This document shows, in pieces, positions 15,267-24,918 of a DNA stretch of 33,607 bases. The notes below the pieces were generated by a model that did not search any database, had not been told where the DNA came from, and worked only from the letters and a program-made list of their open reading frames with translations. A program made the translations under genes and the position numbers. Source of the stretch: Syntrophobacteraceae bacterium (lineage in GTDB: Bacteria > Desulfobacterota > Syntrophobacteria > Syntrophobacterales > Syntrophobacteraceae). Location of the stretch: assembly GCA_025454175.1 (NCBI GenBank), contig JALOOX010000040.1:1-33607 (forward strand). The letters are read 5' to 3'. Position 1 is the stretch's first letter. The number at the start of each line of letters is the position of its first letter.

Positions 15267-17912
15267 ATGGTCACAGAGCCGCAAGCCCGCATCGCCTTCA
15301 CCAAGGTGATCGCCATATTCCTGGCGCTCGCCGCGGGCATAGGGGCTTCGGGATATTTGTACTTCGAGCACAACAAGGCCCAGATCGTGACCGCCAAGCA
15401 GGACGAGCTCCTGGCGGTGGCCAAGCTCAAGGTGAAGGAGATCGCCTGGTGGCGCTCGGAGCGGCTCGGAGACGCGACGGTGCTCTCCAGAAGCCCGCTG
15501 CTGGGATTCGAGCTCCTGCACCGGGCGGACAATCCGCCTGGCCCCGCGGTGGCCGTCGAGACCTTTTCCTGGATGCACGCCTTCAAGGAGCACCATGACT
15601 ACAGCAATGTCCTGATGCTGGATGTCGGCGGCAAGGTCCTGATGTCCCTTTCGGGCCAGAATCGAATCGACCCCGAAATCGACGGGCTGCTGCCCTCGGT
15701 GCTGGGCTCCAGGCAGATCATTTTCCGCGATCTCTACTGGTCCGAGACCGAACAATCCATTCGAAGCGCTCTCCTGATTCCCATTCTCGACCACAAAGCG
15801 CCGGGATCACCCGCCGTCGGCATCCTCATCCTCGAGATCGACCCCCACAGGTTCCTCTATCCCCTCATCCAGACCTGGCCGACCCAGAGTCCCACTTCAG
15901 AGATCCTGCTGGTGCGCAGGGAAGGCGACGAGGTGGTCTTCCTCAACGACCTCCGGCATCGAAAGGACACGGCCCTCACCCTCAGATTCCCGGAAAGCAG
16001 CGCCGAGCTCCCCGCCGCCATGGCCGTCCGTGGAAGGGAGGGAATCGTGGAGGGCGTGGACTACCGCGGGCTCCCCGTCCTCGCCGCGCTGCGGTCCATA
16101 CCGGACTCACCCTGGTTTCTCGTGACCAAGGTGGACCGGGAGGAGGTTTTCACCCCCATCGAGGAGCGGGCGCTGTGGGTGGCTTTCGTGGTGGCCGTGC
16201 TCATCGCGGGCGCGGGAGTGGGCATCTCCCTGGTCGGGGCCCGTCAGCATGCCAGGCTCACCCAAAGAGAGCAGGAGGTCCTGCGGAAGGCCCACGACAC
16301 GCTCGAAAAGAAGGTTCTGGAGCGCACCGCCGAGCTCCTGGAGAGCCGCGAGCGCTTCCGGCAGATCGCCGAGCACATCCGGGAGGTGTTCTATATCACC
16401 AGCTCCGATCTCACCGAGATCCTTTATATCAGCCCCGCCTACGAGGAGACCTGGGGACGCGCGCGGGCCGTCCTTATGCAAAATCCCCGGTCCTGGAGGG
16501 ACGCCGTCCATCCCGAGGACCGTGACGAGGTACTGCGCACCATGGCGGAAGCGGGTGCCGCCGGCCATGCCATCGAATACCGCATCGTGCGGCCCGACGG
16601 AACCGTTCGCTGGATATGGGACCGGGGCTTCCCGATCCTGGATGAGCTGGGGAGGACTGCCCGTTACGCGGGAATCGCCGAGGACATCACCGAGCGAAAG
16701 CAGGCCGAGGAGGCGCTCCGGCTCGACGAGGCCCGTTTCGAGGCCCTTTTCCGCCTCAGCCAGATTGCAGACCGGCCCCCGAGGGAAATCATGGCCTTTG
16801 CCGTCGAACAGCAGGTGGCCCTCACGGGAAGTGAAGTGGGCTTCCTCGGGATCCTGAACGAGGACATGACGATCATGACCGTCCAGGCGTGGTCAGAGGG
16901 CACCAGAAAGGCTTGCCGGGTCGAGGGTGACCCCGTCCACCTGTCGACGCAGGATGCCGGCCTTTGGGCCGAGGCCCTCCGGGAGCGGCGCCCCGTCATC
17001 GTCAACGACTACCACGGCGGCCACCCCCCCGGGAAGGGAGTTCCCGAGGGACATATCAGCCTGCATCGCTTCATGAGCGTTCCCGTGATGGATGGCGAGC
17101 GCGTCGTGGCCCTGGCCGCCGTGGGCAACAAGCCTGGCGAATACGTCGCTCCGGATGCCCGGCAGTTGAACCTTTTCCTCGATGGAGTCTGGAACCTCCT
17201 CCAGCGGAGGAAGATCGAGCAGACCCTCAGGGAATCCGAAAGGCTGGCCTCCATGGGCAGGGCCCTTTCCAGCGTCGCCCACGACCTCAAGACTCCCCTC
17301 ATCGCCATCGGCGGGTTCAGCCGTCTCGTGCGCAACCACCTGGAGGAAGGTGCGCCCGACCGCGGCAGGCTGGACATCGTCATCAAGGAAACCGAGAGGC
17401 TGGAGAACATGGTGAGGGACATGCTCGACTTCTCGCGGCCCCTCGAGCTGAATCGAGCCAGCGAGGACCTCGACCAAATCATCGATGAGGGGCTCGTCAT
17501 CCTGGAGCGCATCGCCGGGCAGCGGAAGGTCGTCATCCGCCATCCTCCAGCCCCCGATTCCGTGCGTGCGTTCATGGACGCCATGAGGATGAAGCAGGTG
17601 ATCATGAATCTCGTGATGAACGCCATCCAGGCTTCACCCGATGGAGAGTCCATCACGATTCAGGCGGCGCGGTCGGGAGCCGATGCCGCCATCGAGGTCA
17701 TCGACCGCGGGCCCGGCATTCCTCCGGAGAACCGTGAAGAGGTGTTCTCACCGTTTTACACCACCAAGAAGGAGGGTACAGGCCTTGGGCTGGCCATCGT
17801 CAGAAAGATCGTCGAAGCCCATGAGGGACGCATTCTCATGCTCGACAACCCGGACGGAGGCATGACCTTCAGGATCGAGCTTCCCGACTCATCGAAGATC
17901 GAGCAGGCATGA
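15267..17912 (+). CDS. Membrane-bound PAS-GAF sensor histidine kinase
   Basis: 881 residues from ATG 15267, chosen for GAGG eight bases upstream; longer starts from 15216 lack a site. Order: membrane helix about 9-31, a ~270-residue periplasmic sensing domain, second helix about 302-324, a coiled coil, PAS about 360-480 ending I-T-E-R-K-Q-A-E, GAF about 498-640, then HisKA with phospho-acceptor H672 in S-V-A-H-D-L-K-T-P-L. The ATPase domain follows: N-box N-L-V-M-N-A-I-Q-A-S, G1 D-R-G-P-G-I-P and G2 T-G-L-G-L-A-I-V, all intact. It should autophosphorylate and pass phosphate to a response regulator. None lies in the window, so it is an orphan kinase. It is divergent from the B12 operon. The signal sensed is unknown. 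Confidence 0.93.
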   Translation: MVTEPQARIAFTKVIAIFLALAAGIGASGYLYFEHNKAQIVTAKQDELLAVAKLKVKEIAWWRSERLGDATVLSRSPLLGFELLHRADNPPGPAVAVETFSWMHAFKEHHDYSNVLMLDVGGKVLMSLSGQNRIDPEIDGLLPSVLGSRQIIFRDLYWSETEQSIRSALLIPILDHKAPGSPAVGILILEIDPHRFLYPLIQTWPTQSPTSEILLVRREGDEVVFLNDLRHRKDTALTLRFPESSAELPAAMAVRGREGIVEGVDYRGLPVLAALRSIPDSPWFLVTKVDREEVFTPIEERALWVAFVVAVLIAGAGVGISLVGARQHARLTQREQEVLRKAHDTLEKKVLERTAELLESRERFRQIAEHIREVFYITSSDLTEILYISPAYEETWGRARAVLMQNPRSWRDAVHPEDRDEVLRTMAEAGAAGHAIEYRIVRPDGTVRWIWDRGFPILDELGRTARYAGIAEDITERKQAEEALRLDEARFEALFRLSQIADRPPREIMAFAVEQQVALTGSEVGFLGILNEDMTIMTVQAWSEGTRKACRVEGDPVHLSTQDAGLWAEALRERRPVIVNDYHGGHPPGKGVPEGHISLHRFMSVPVMDGERVVALAAVGNKPGEYVAPDARQLNLFLDGVWNLLQRRKIEQTLRESERLASMGRALSSVAHDLKTPLIAIGGFSRLVRNHLEEGAPDRGRLDIVIKETERLENMVRDMLDFSRPLELNRASEDLDQIIDEGLVILERIAGQRKVVIRHPPAPDSVRAFMDAMRMKQVIMNLVMNAIQASPDGESITIQAARSGADAAIEVIDRGPGIPPENREEVFSPFYTTKKEGTGLGLAIVRKIVEAHEGRILMLDNPDGGMTFRIELPDSSKIEQA

Positions 17913-18293
17913 GCAAGGGCCGACATTTCAAACGTCAAGAATGATGACATATTATTTCCTTTCATATCCACATTTTTGTCTTGACAAGACCCAAAAGAAC
18001 CCTATTAGATGTAGGAAGATATCGAGCTCGGAGTTACCTCGAATACTAAGACATCAAAACTTCATCAGGTAGATTCGCGCGGCTTCCTGGATCAAATATT
18101 CCTTTCCGATATTCCTCATCCGGTGGTCTCAGCTTAAAGTATATGGGTGCAGTGTGAAATCTATCTTCTCAGAACTGAATTGACGAATCCTTTCTATAAA
18201 TCTTTAGAAGGCGCCTATTATATGTTTTAATGGGATTCTCTACCGTATTTTTAAGGATAACAAGCCAATACATTCATCAGAGGGGGGCCGGCA
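17913..18293. other. AT-rich 381-base intergenic region, probable promoter region of the patatin cassette
   Basis: Clearly richer in A+T than both flanking genes. No open frame with a family match and no tRNA was seen. It contains a promoter candidate at 17981-18008. Just before the next gene is AGAGGGGGG, a strong ribosome-binding site. The base composition change could mark the edge of acquired DNA. Confidence 0.45.
17981..18008 (+). promoter_or_regulatory. Candidate sigma-70 promoter upstream of the patatin gene
   Basis: TTGACA (17981-17986), 16-base spacer, TATTAG (18003-18008). If used, it gives a leader of about 280 bases before ATG 18294. Other AT-rich -10-like boxes occur nearer the gene (for example around 18214), so the true start is uncertain. 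Confidence 0.4.
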
Positions 18294-20084
18294 ATGACTG
18301 ACGAAGAACGTTTGGAAGAGTGGACGGGAAAGGCAAAAGTTGGACTTGCGCTCTCCGGAGGAGGATTTCGATCCTCTTTCTTCCACATAGGCGTATTGGC
18401 ACAGCTTGCACGGCTGGGGCTCCTGCGGCATGTGGAAGTGATTTCAACGGTGTCTGGAGGATCCATCATCGGGGCCCTCTACTATCTCCACGTGAAGAGG
18501 CTGCTCGAAAGCAAGCCCGATACAAGGATGAGTGACGAGGCCACCGTCGATATTGTGGAGGACCGGGACTACATCCAGATCGTACGGGATATCGAGCGGG
18601 ATTTCCTCAAAGCCGTTGAGTGCAACCTGCGCATGATGACTTACAGCGACTGGAGAAAGAACTGGCGCATGACATCGCCGGATTACTCCAGAAGCGACCG
18701 TCTGGGTGAGCTCTTCGACGAACATCTCTACCGGCCGGTCATGGCTCAGAATTTCGACGGAATGATCCAGATGAGGGATCTCTACATTCACCCCCTGGGA
18801 CCGGACGGCAAAAGGATGGACCCATTCAATCCGCGAAAGGATAATCCCGGAAGAAAGGCCAAGGTTCCGATCCTGCTTCTCAACGCCACGGCGCTCAACA
18901 ACGGTCACAACTGGCGCTTCGAAGCATCGACGATGGGAGCGCCCGACTACGATGACGACATATCCATGGATATTGACAAAAACATCCGGTTGCGACGGCC
19001 TTCCTCGTACGAGGGGATGATCGAGCGGCAGCAGGACGTGGAGCTCGGCCTGGCGGTCGCTGCTTCAGCCTGTGTTCCCGGGATTTTTCACCCACTGGCG
19101 ATAAGTGATCTGTACCCCGACATTCGAGTGGAGCTGGTGGACGGGGGAGTTCACGACAACCAGGGCGTCCAGGGGCTGATCGACAGGGATAACTGCTGCA
19201 ATCTCCTGATCGTGAGCGACGGCTCGGGGCAGATGCGTGACGAGGGGAATCCCAACACCTGGCTGGCGGCCGCCGTGAACAGGTCTCAGGGGATTTTCAT
19301 GAAACGGGTCCGGGAAGAGCAGATGAGCAGGGTTCTCAAGGAATGGAAAGGGCGCGTCGCCTTCTTCCACCTGCGCCAGGGGATACCGGCACGGACTGCA
19401 TCCTGGTATACCAGCGAGAACAAGCTGGCCGATAACCTCGAACACGAACCGCAATCAGAATGCGAATCCTTCGGAGTATTGACCGAGGTACAGCATTTGC
19501 TCTCCAAGGTCCGGACGGATCTTGATTCCTTCTCCGAGGTGGAAGCTTACTCCCTGATGCTGGACGGCTACCTGGTGAGCGGCCATGTCGTGTCCCAAAC
19601 GGAAGCTTTCAAGCCGCTTGTCCGCTCCGCGGAGGAGCTTCCCGCCGAGGATTGGCAGTTCATGGAGATCAAGCCCTGGCTCGAGAAGCCGACTCCACTG
19701 TATCTCAAGCACCTCAGGACAGCCGAAAGCCAGTTCTTCAAGGCCTTCAAGCTCAACGTGCCCTTGGCATTGGGCGGGGCAGCTCTGTGTATCCTTGCCG
19801 TTTCGTGGCTCATCTGGATGGGCTCGCTGACCAATGCGCAGATCAGCGTTCGAAGCCTCCTGTTGGGGGGCCTGCTCCTGGCGGCGGGACTGCTTCTGCC
19901 GAAATTGACCAAAACCTTCAGGATCCTGAAATTCCTCCGCAACCCGACACGCCGCCTGGCCGCCTACCTGGGCCAGGGAGTATTGCCCATATTGGGGATG
20001 TTCCTGGTCAGATTCCATCTCAAGGTTTTCGACCCGATATTCATCCGAATGGGCCGGTTGAAAAACCTTACACCTCCAGGATAG
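18294..20084 (+). CDS. Patatin-like phospholipase with C-terminal membrane segments
   Basis: 596 residues. The N-terminus has the patatin/cPLA2 oxyanion loop S-G-G-G-F-R-S-S (residues 21-28), the nucleophile elbow S-T-V-S-G-G-S (Ser54 by analogy with cPLA2; the first Gly of G-x-S-x-G is Thr here), and the catalytic Asp in V-D-G-G-V-H-D-N-Q (D283). Such enzymes form a Ser-Asp dyad and release fatty acids from phospholipids. Residues about 490-512 and 521-537 form two membrane helices, followed by a basic tail, so the lipase domain is probably tethered to the inner membrane. No signal peptide. It is the first of four same-strand genes (helical-repeat protein, lipoprotein, murein hydrolase). It resembles neither classic exported patatins such as ExoU nor plain short defence patatins closely enough to name. 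Confidence 0.85.
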   Translation: MTDEERLEEWTGKAKVGLALSGGGFRSSFFHIGVLAQLARLGLLRHVEVISTVSGGSIIGALYYLHVKRLLESKPDTRMSDEATVDIVEDRDYIQIVRDIERDFLKAVECNLRMMTYSDWRKNWRMTSPDYSRSDRLGELFDEHLYRPVMAQNFDGMIQMRDLYIHPLGPDGKRMDPFNPRKDNPGRKAKVPILLLNATALNNGHNWRFEASTMGAPDYDDDISMDIDKNIRLRRPSSYEGMIERQQDVELGLAVAASACVPGIFHPLAISDLYPDIRVELVDGGVHDNQGVQGLIDRDNCCNLLIVSDGSGQMRDEGNPNTWLAAAVNRSQGIFMKRVREEQMSRVLKEWKGRVAFFHLRQGIPARTASWYTSENKLADNLEHEPQSECESFGVLTEVQHLLSKVRTDLDSFSEVEAYSLMLDGYLVSGHVVSQTEAFKPLVRSAEELPAEDWQFMEIKPWLEKPTPLYLKHLRTAESQFFKAFKLNVPLALGGAALCILAVSWLIWMGSLTNAQISVRSLLLGGLLLAAGLLLPKLTKTFRILKFLRNPTRRLAAYLGQGVLPILGMFLVRFHLKVFDPIFIRMGRLKNLTPPG

Positions 20085-20242
20085 CTCTCGGTAGTTGATG
20101 AATTGGAAATGGAAGGTCCAGATCCAGGTCCCATTGGGTTCGAAAACCCAGGTTCATACAGCCTCCGGTGAATGGGGCTATAGCTTCGCAGGGTTTTGGG
20201 GCTCTAATCTGCAGTGGACCCGTTTTGAATGGAGGTAGGGTC

Positions 20243-22027
20243 ATGGTGGTGGATCCGAATCTTGTTCTTTTCGCAATTCAGGCAGGGGCCAGGCTGGGCC
20301 AAAAGGTGTATGAGGTGCTGGTCGACAAGACGGTCGAGGCGCCATTGATCTTGCCGCTTGGACCGTTGGCCGGATCGATTCAGGAGGCTGAGGCGATCGA
20401 GTTCTTTGACATGAACGCGACTCTCCTCGAAGAGGGCGGGCCATATGAATGGGCCGCCGGCGATCGAGCCGCCCTTGTGAAGGCTTACCGCACGATACGG
20501 CACATCGATTCCGCGCTCGGTGTGGGGGGACTGGATTCCGGAGAAGGGGTCCAGGTAGTCACCGATCTCCAAAAGTTCGAGCAGCACAAGGCGGGCTTCG
20601 GCCCGGGGTCTCCCTGGCAGCGCATCCTCGGGACCGTTGTCGAAATCGGCATCGATTATTTCGCTGCAAACCCGCAAGCCATCGGCAAGGATTCGTCGGC
20701 GCGGCGCGTCGTCGAGTCTTTCCTCGCTGGAATCGATGACATCGACTTCGCGGAAAGCGAGCCGATCACCGTCGTCCAAACCACGCTGACGGCCGCATTG
20801 CGGGCACTCGGCGACAACTCCGCCCTGGTCACCCACGACCGGCGCATCTCGGTTCTGCTGGGGGGTGTCACCCATGCACTCCGACGCGACATGGAGGGCG
20901 CCTCCCTCGGGGAGCTGCAGCGCCGGGGCGAGCTCTTCGAGCGCATCACATCGAGCATCCTGCGTGCCGGGGCCGGAGCGGTGGCCGACAACCCCGACTT
21001 GTTCATTGGGGGAGAAGGACAGGCCAGGGATGCCGTGCGCGGCACGCTGGCGGCCGTTCTTGATGGGATACGCGACAACGAGGACCTGTTTTCCAACGCG
21101 GCCCTCGAAGAGCTTTTCACCACTTCCCTCCACGCTGTCTCTCAGAATGCGAAGCTCTTCACGAGCGACAAGGCACTGCAGGCAATCATCGGCAATACCG
21201 TCGCCGAACTGACCCAAGTCGATGCCCGCAACCTGTTCTCGGGCGCTTCGGTGGAAGCCGTTACGCATGCAGCGCTGCAGACCGTGGCCGAGAACAGCGA
21301 GACGCTGATCGATCCGAGAAACCCGCAACGGCAGTGGATCGCGCATGCGGTGGCGGCGATGGCCCAGGGGCTGGCGACCGAGCTTGCGGGGCCGGGCTCC
21401 GTGAAGGACCTGTTTTCCACGGCGCAATTGCTCCACCTGACGGACATCGTATTCGATGAAGTGGCGATGCACCCCGAAAAGCTGCTGGGCGGAAATGGCG
21501 GAGACCCACGCCGGACCGCGCTGGCCCAGATTCTCGGGTCGGTGGCGACGGGGCTGGGCAGCGATCCTGTCAAGCTGGTAAACGGTGAAACGCTGGTCGG
21601 AGTGGTTGAGGCGGCAATGAGTGTCACGCTGAGGAACCTCGATAGACTGCTGGACCTGGATTCCACCGATCCCAGGACAAACGTCCTCTGCCGGGTCCTC
21701 GCCGGAGTGGCGGACGCCGCACAGAGCGGCCTCGACACTCGACGCCTTCTGGATCGACGCGTCTTCCTGGAGATCGTGCAACGCATCCTACCCATCGTGT
21801 CAGCCAACATCGGCCCATTGCTCAACGGCGACGCGGAGCTGGTCAAAGGCGCGGTCCTCGCCGTCCTGCGGCTCGCCGACGGTCCCCTTGGGAACCGAAT
21901 CAACGGGGCAAACCTGCCGCAGCTGCTCGAAGGGGTGCTGCTTCGTGTCCTGACCCAGGATATCTCACTCGACGATACGGACGCCATCGCGACGACGGCA
22001 GACCAGCTTCTGCGCCTGGCCGCCTGA
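20243..22027 (+). CDS. 594-residue helical-repeat protein of unknown function
   Basis: Not recognised as a named family. The start at ATG 20243 is set by GGAGGT six bases upstream (20231-20236); an open frame reaches back to 20168 without one. From about residue 145 the protein repeats a loose unit of 30-45 residues. Each unit is an Asn-x-x-Leu-Phe/Leu-like turn (D-N-P-D-L-F, D-N-E-D-L-F, Q-N-A-K-L-F, E-N-S-E-T-L) followed by a helix such as G-T-L-A-A-V-L-D-G-I or T-S-L-H-A-V-S. That pattern suggests an alpha-solenoid or HEAT-like stack. There is no signal peptide, membrane helix or cysteine motif. It lies 158 bases after the patatin gene and 17 before the lipoprotein gene, so cotranscription is likely. 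A scaffold or regulator of the lipase is a guess from context. Confidence 0.75.
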   Translation: MVVDPNLVLFAIQAGARLGQKVYEVLVDKTVEAPLILPLGPLAGSIQEAEAIEFFDMNATLLEEGGPYEWAAGDRAALVKAYRTIRHIDSALGVGGLDSGEGVQVVTDLQKFEQHKAGFGPGSPWQRILGTVVEIGIDYFAANPQAIGKDSSARRVVESFLAGIDDIDFAESEPITVVQTTLTAALRALGDNSALVTHDRRISVLLGGVTHALRRDMEGASLGELQRRGELFERITSSILRAGAGAVADNPDLFIGGEGQARDAVRGTLAAVLDGIRDNEDLFSNAALEELFTTSLHAVSQNAKLFTSDKALQAIIGNTVAELTQVDARNLFSGASVEAVTHAALQTVAENSETLIDPRNPQRQWIAHAVAAMAQGLATELAGPGSVKDLFSTAQLLHLTDIVFDEVAMHPEKLLGGNGGDPRRTALAQILGSVATGLGSDPVKLVNGETLVGVVEAAMSVTLRNLDRLLDLDSTDPRTNVLCRVLAGVADAAQSGLDTRRLLDRRVFLEIVQRILPIVSANIGPLLNGDAELVKGAVLAVLRLADGPLGNRINGANLPQLLEGVLLRVLTQDISLDDTDAIATTADQLLRLAA

Positions 22028-22044
22028 CAAGAAAGGAGATTCCC

Positions 22045-22833
22045 ATGCGCATTGCATCACGACGTCAGACACTCCTGGTCATCCTGTTTGCCGGTGTCTT
22101 CCTCGCAGGCTGCCAGACGGTCAGGCGGACATTCGACTACCGGGAGGTCCATGACGAGTGGAATCAGGCTGTGGCAGCGGACAACATGGAGTCGCTCAAG
22201 ACGCCCGGCTCGTTGACGCCCGGCGATGCGGCGCGTGGCTACGAGAACGTCGCGGCGAAGCTCGACGACCAGCACATCAGTCAGCTGGACGATCGACTCA
22301 AGCCCAACGCTTATGCATTGCGCGCCATGGCCCAATGGCGCCTGGGAAGACTGCACGAGGCGCGTGAAACGGCCCTCAAGGGACTGAACCTTCCAAACGT
22401 GGCCGACAGTCCCCGAGATCGGTTGGTGTTGAAAATCGTACCCGCTCTGGTGATCGATGCGGAACTGGTCGCCAAGTTCCAGGCAGCGGGAGGCAACGTG
22501 ACCGAGGCCGAGTACAACGCGGTTTATTCCAGGGACTTTGGAACCGCGGCTCGCATGCTCAAGGAAGCCGTCGCCAACGTGGATCCGGCAACTCCCGACA
22601 GTATCATTGCCTTTGTGCATGCGCAGCGGTGGCGGGTTCTGCAGAACTGGAAAATCGTGATCTCGCGAACAGGCGAGCCTCCACCCAGAGACGCCGAGGT
22701 TCGCGCCCGCGCTCGAGCTGCCGCCAGGTCGCTGCTGGGACAGGAGCTCAACGAGGAGATCAGCGGCGAAGAGCGGCTCTTGCCGGCGGAAAGCAATCTG
22801 CGCAAGGCGATGGAGTCGATGGCGGCGAAATAG
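22045..22833 (+). CDS. Lipoprotein with TPR-like helical region, unknown function
   Basis: 262 residues. A short basic start (M-R-I-A-S-R-R) and hydrophobic stretch end in lipobox L-A-G-C, so the mature protein begins at about Cys23 and is lipid-anchored; Gln at +2 favours the outer membrane. The rest is helical and charged, with a TPR-like pair N-A-Y-A-L-R-A-M-A-Q-W-R-L-G-R and H-E-A-R-E-T-A-L-K-G-L around residues 92-115. AAAGGAGA precedes the ATG. It starts 17 bases after the helical-repeat gene, so the two are almost surely in one operon. No catalytic motif was seen. It may be the outer-membrane component of the cassette. Confidence 0.78.
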   Translation: MRIASRRQTLLVILFAGVFLAGCQTVRRTFDYREVHDEWNQAVAADNMESLKTPGSLTPGDAARGYENVAAKLDDQHISQLDDRLKPNAYALRAMAQWRLGRLHEARETALKGLNLPNVADSPRDRLVLKIVPALVIDAELVAKFQAAGGNVTEAEYNAVYSRDFGTAARMLKEAVANVDPATPDSIIAFVHAQRWRVLQNWKIVISRTGEPPPRDAEVRARARAAARSLLGQELNEEISGEERLLPAESNLRKAMESMAAK

Positions 22834-23030
22834 GCCGCGCACTAATCCGGTTTCGGGATTCAACGGTCATATCGTTTCCGATGGCGCAAGTCGCGACAAT
22901 GACTGGAAGCCTGACGAACAAGGAAAGGGAAATAGCCTCCAATGAGTTCTGAGTGGGAGCGCGCGGGTCCTCCGTCGTGCGCCGCGGGAGAATACACCAG
23001 ACGCGCCGCCAAGGATGAAAGGAGAAGACC

Positions 23031-24782
23031 ATGGCCATCATTTCTCGTGAATGGATGCCCAATTGCGCCATGAAGCGCATCGTTTGTCACTGGACCGCCG
23101 GAGCCCACAAAGCGTCCCAGGTGGATCAGGCCGCTTACCACATCCTGATAGAGGACGATGGCGGGCTGGTCCGAGGCACACATTCCATCGAGGATAACGT
23201 TTCCACCCGCGATGGGCGCTATGCAGCCCATACGCTGAATCTCAACACCGGTTCCATAGGGGTGTCCGTTTGCTGTATGGCCAATGCCCGGGAACAGCCT
23301 TTCGATCCCGGTCCCTGTCCGATGACGTTGAAACAATGGCAGACGATGGCGCGGGTTGTGGCAGAGCTTTGTCAATTCTACCACATTCCAGTGACGCCTC
23401 AGACCGTGCTTGGACATGGCGAGGTGGAGAGGATCCTGGCTGTTCGGCAAAAGCAGAAATGGGACCCCATGGTGCTTCCGTGGAGTCCAACAATGAGTAA
23501 AGCCGAGGTTGGTGACGCGTTTCGCCATTTGGTTGCCCAGTATATTGAGAACAGCACTGGACTTGACGAGGAACAACCGCCGGAAGTTCGCGTTGTCATT
23601 GGGAAGCGCGAAATTCCGGGAGGGATCATCGCCAATGAAGAGTTTTATCTAAAAGCCGCGGCAGTCGTTGAAGGCCTCAAATGGACACTCTACAACGCCG
23701 CGCCGGAGGTCATTGTCCTCGGCACGGATATGAAGGATGAGCCCGTCTATTTGTCCTATATGCTGCTGGGGGACCCGGACGAAGTTCCCGAAGACGCCAC
23801 TGAGGCTGAAATCGTGACATTGGTCAACCATCGTGGGTATGTCGCGGCTCGGGAGCTTGCCGCTGAGCTCGGTGCGCCTCTTCGCTGGGATGAGGCCAGC
23901 CGAACCATCACCATTGGCGATATTTCCCCACCCGCGGTTGTTGCTCGTGATCAAGGTTCTCCCCCTCAATACACGATCAAGCCCGGAGACACCCTCACCG
24001 CCATTGCGGCGCGGCTCCTGGGGAGCGGCAGTCGCTGGAGGGAGATTCTGGGCGAGGATGGAGCCCCATTCACCGACGCTCGGGCACGGCGCCTTCGGCC
24101 CGGCAGTGTGGTTTTCCTGCCGGCCGTTTCCCCGGCTGCCGCCCCTGTTCATACATCGCCACTGCCTTCCGTCCTCGACGTCGATGCACTGGTTGCGGTT
24201 GTCCCGCGTGACATACGCTCATTTGCCCGAGACTCCATTCCCATCATCCTGGCGGAGTGTGGTGAGTGCGGTATTGTCCAACCCGCTCAAATTGCCTACA
24301 TCCTGGCTACATCCGAGCACGAATCCAAAGCCGGGAGATTCATGGTGGAGCTATGGGGACCGACACCCGCGCAGAGAAGGTACGAAGGGCGTTCCGACCT
24401 GGGTAACACCTGGCCCGGGGATGGCTTCCGATTTCGAGGAAGAGGCTACGTTCAGATTACCGGGCGGGATAATTATGCCACATGGTCCAAAAGGCTGAAT
24501 CTTGATCTGGTCGGCAACCCCGAGATCGTATCGCGCAACCCTGACATTGCGGCCAAAATACTGGTGCAGGGAATGCGTGACGGATCCTTCAGACCTCGCC
24601 ACAACCTGGAACGATATATTACGACGGACAAACAGGATTTCTTCAACGCCCGAGAGATCATCAATGCGGATAAGCATACGGTCGACCGGGGCGTTTCAGC
24701 GAATCGTGGAGAGCGGATTGCCAAAATCGCACACAGCTATCTTGACGCGCTCAACGCGGCTCAGCAGAAGCCCACGGCATAG
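23031..24782 (+). CDS. Two-headed murein hydrolase: amidase_2, stalk, LysM, GH19/lysozyme-like
   Basis: 583 residues with four parts. About 14-150: N-acetylmuramoyl-L-alanine amidase of the T7-lysozyme/PGRP type, with zinc ligands H20 (C-H-W-T-A-G), H129 (L-G-H-G-E-V) and D145 (K-W-D-P). About 183-300: a copper-amine-oxidase-N-like stalk (R-G-Y-V-A-A-R-E-L-A-A-E-L-G). About 313-364: a LysM-like wall-binding unit (Y-T-I-K-P-G-D-T-L-T-A-I-A). About 382-575: a GH19 chitinase/lysozyme-like domain with likely catalytic Glu in A-T-S-E-H-E-S and the G-R-G-Y-V-Q-I-T-G substrate loop. It would cut both the peptide link and the glycan of peptidoglycan. There is no signal peptide, as in phage endolysins. 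GGAG precedes ATG 23031. It is the last plus-strand gene of the cassette. Confidence 0.85.
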   Translation: MAIISREWMPNCAMKRIVCHWTAGAHKASQVDQAAYHILIEDDGGLVRGTHSIEDNVSTRDGRYAAHTLNLNTGSIGVSVCCMANAREQPFDPGPCPMTLKQWQTMARVVAELCQFYHIPVTPQTVLGHGEVERILAVRQKQKWDPMVLPWSPTMSKAEVGDAFRHLVAQYIENSTGLDEEQPPEVRVVIGKREIPGGIIANEEFYLKAAAVVEGLKWTLYNAAPEVIVLGTDMKDEPVYLSYMLLGDPDEVPEDATEAEIVTLVNHRGYVAARELAAELGAPLRWDEASRTITIGDISPPAVVARDQGSPPQYTIKPGDTLTAIAARLLGSGSRWREILGEDGAPFTDARARRLRPGSVVFLPAVSPAAAPVHTSPLPSVLDVDALVAVVPRDIRSFARDSIPIILAECGECGIVQPAQIAYILATSEHESKAGRFMVELWGPTPAQRRYEGRSDLGNTWPGDGFRFRGRGYVQITGRDNYATWSKRLNLDLVGNPEIVSRNPDIAAKILVQGMRDGSFRPRHNLERYITTDKQDFFNAREIINADKHTVDRGVSANRGERIAKIAHSYLDALNAAQQKPTA

Positions 24783-24918
24783 CTCAACCCGAGGACGTCA
24801 GGAAACAGGACCTGAGCGGCCATCTCGGCGATACCCCGCCCGGCCATTACGCGAGCCATGGTTTGCGCCGGGCAGGATTGAGCTTGCAGCGCCTCAGGGG
24901 CTTGGAAGACCGATTCAT

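Noticed and set aside
20135-20150. T-arm-like hairpin TGGGTTCGAAAACCCA suggesting a tRNA or attachment-site remnant
   Set aside because: No acceptor, D-arm or anticodon-arm pairing was found around it, and the loop is not the normal seven bases. Probably chance.
20204-21781. 525-codon open frame on the minus strand opposite the helical-repeat gene
   Set aside because: Composition rich in Arg, His, Gln and Gly, no family pattern and no good ribosome-binding site. It is a GC-rich shadow of the + strand gene, which has GGAGGT and a regular repeat pattern.
18294-24782. Prophage or tailocin lysis module
   Set aside because: The hydrolase is endolysin-like, but no holin, tail, capsid, portal or integrase gene is seen in the surrounding 15 kb.
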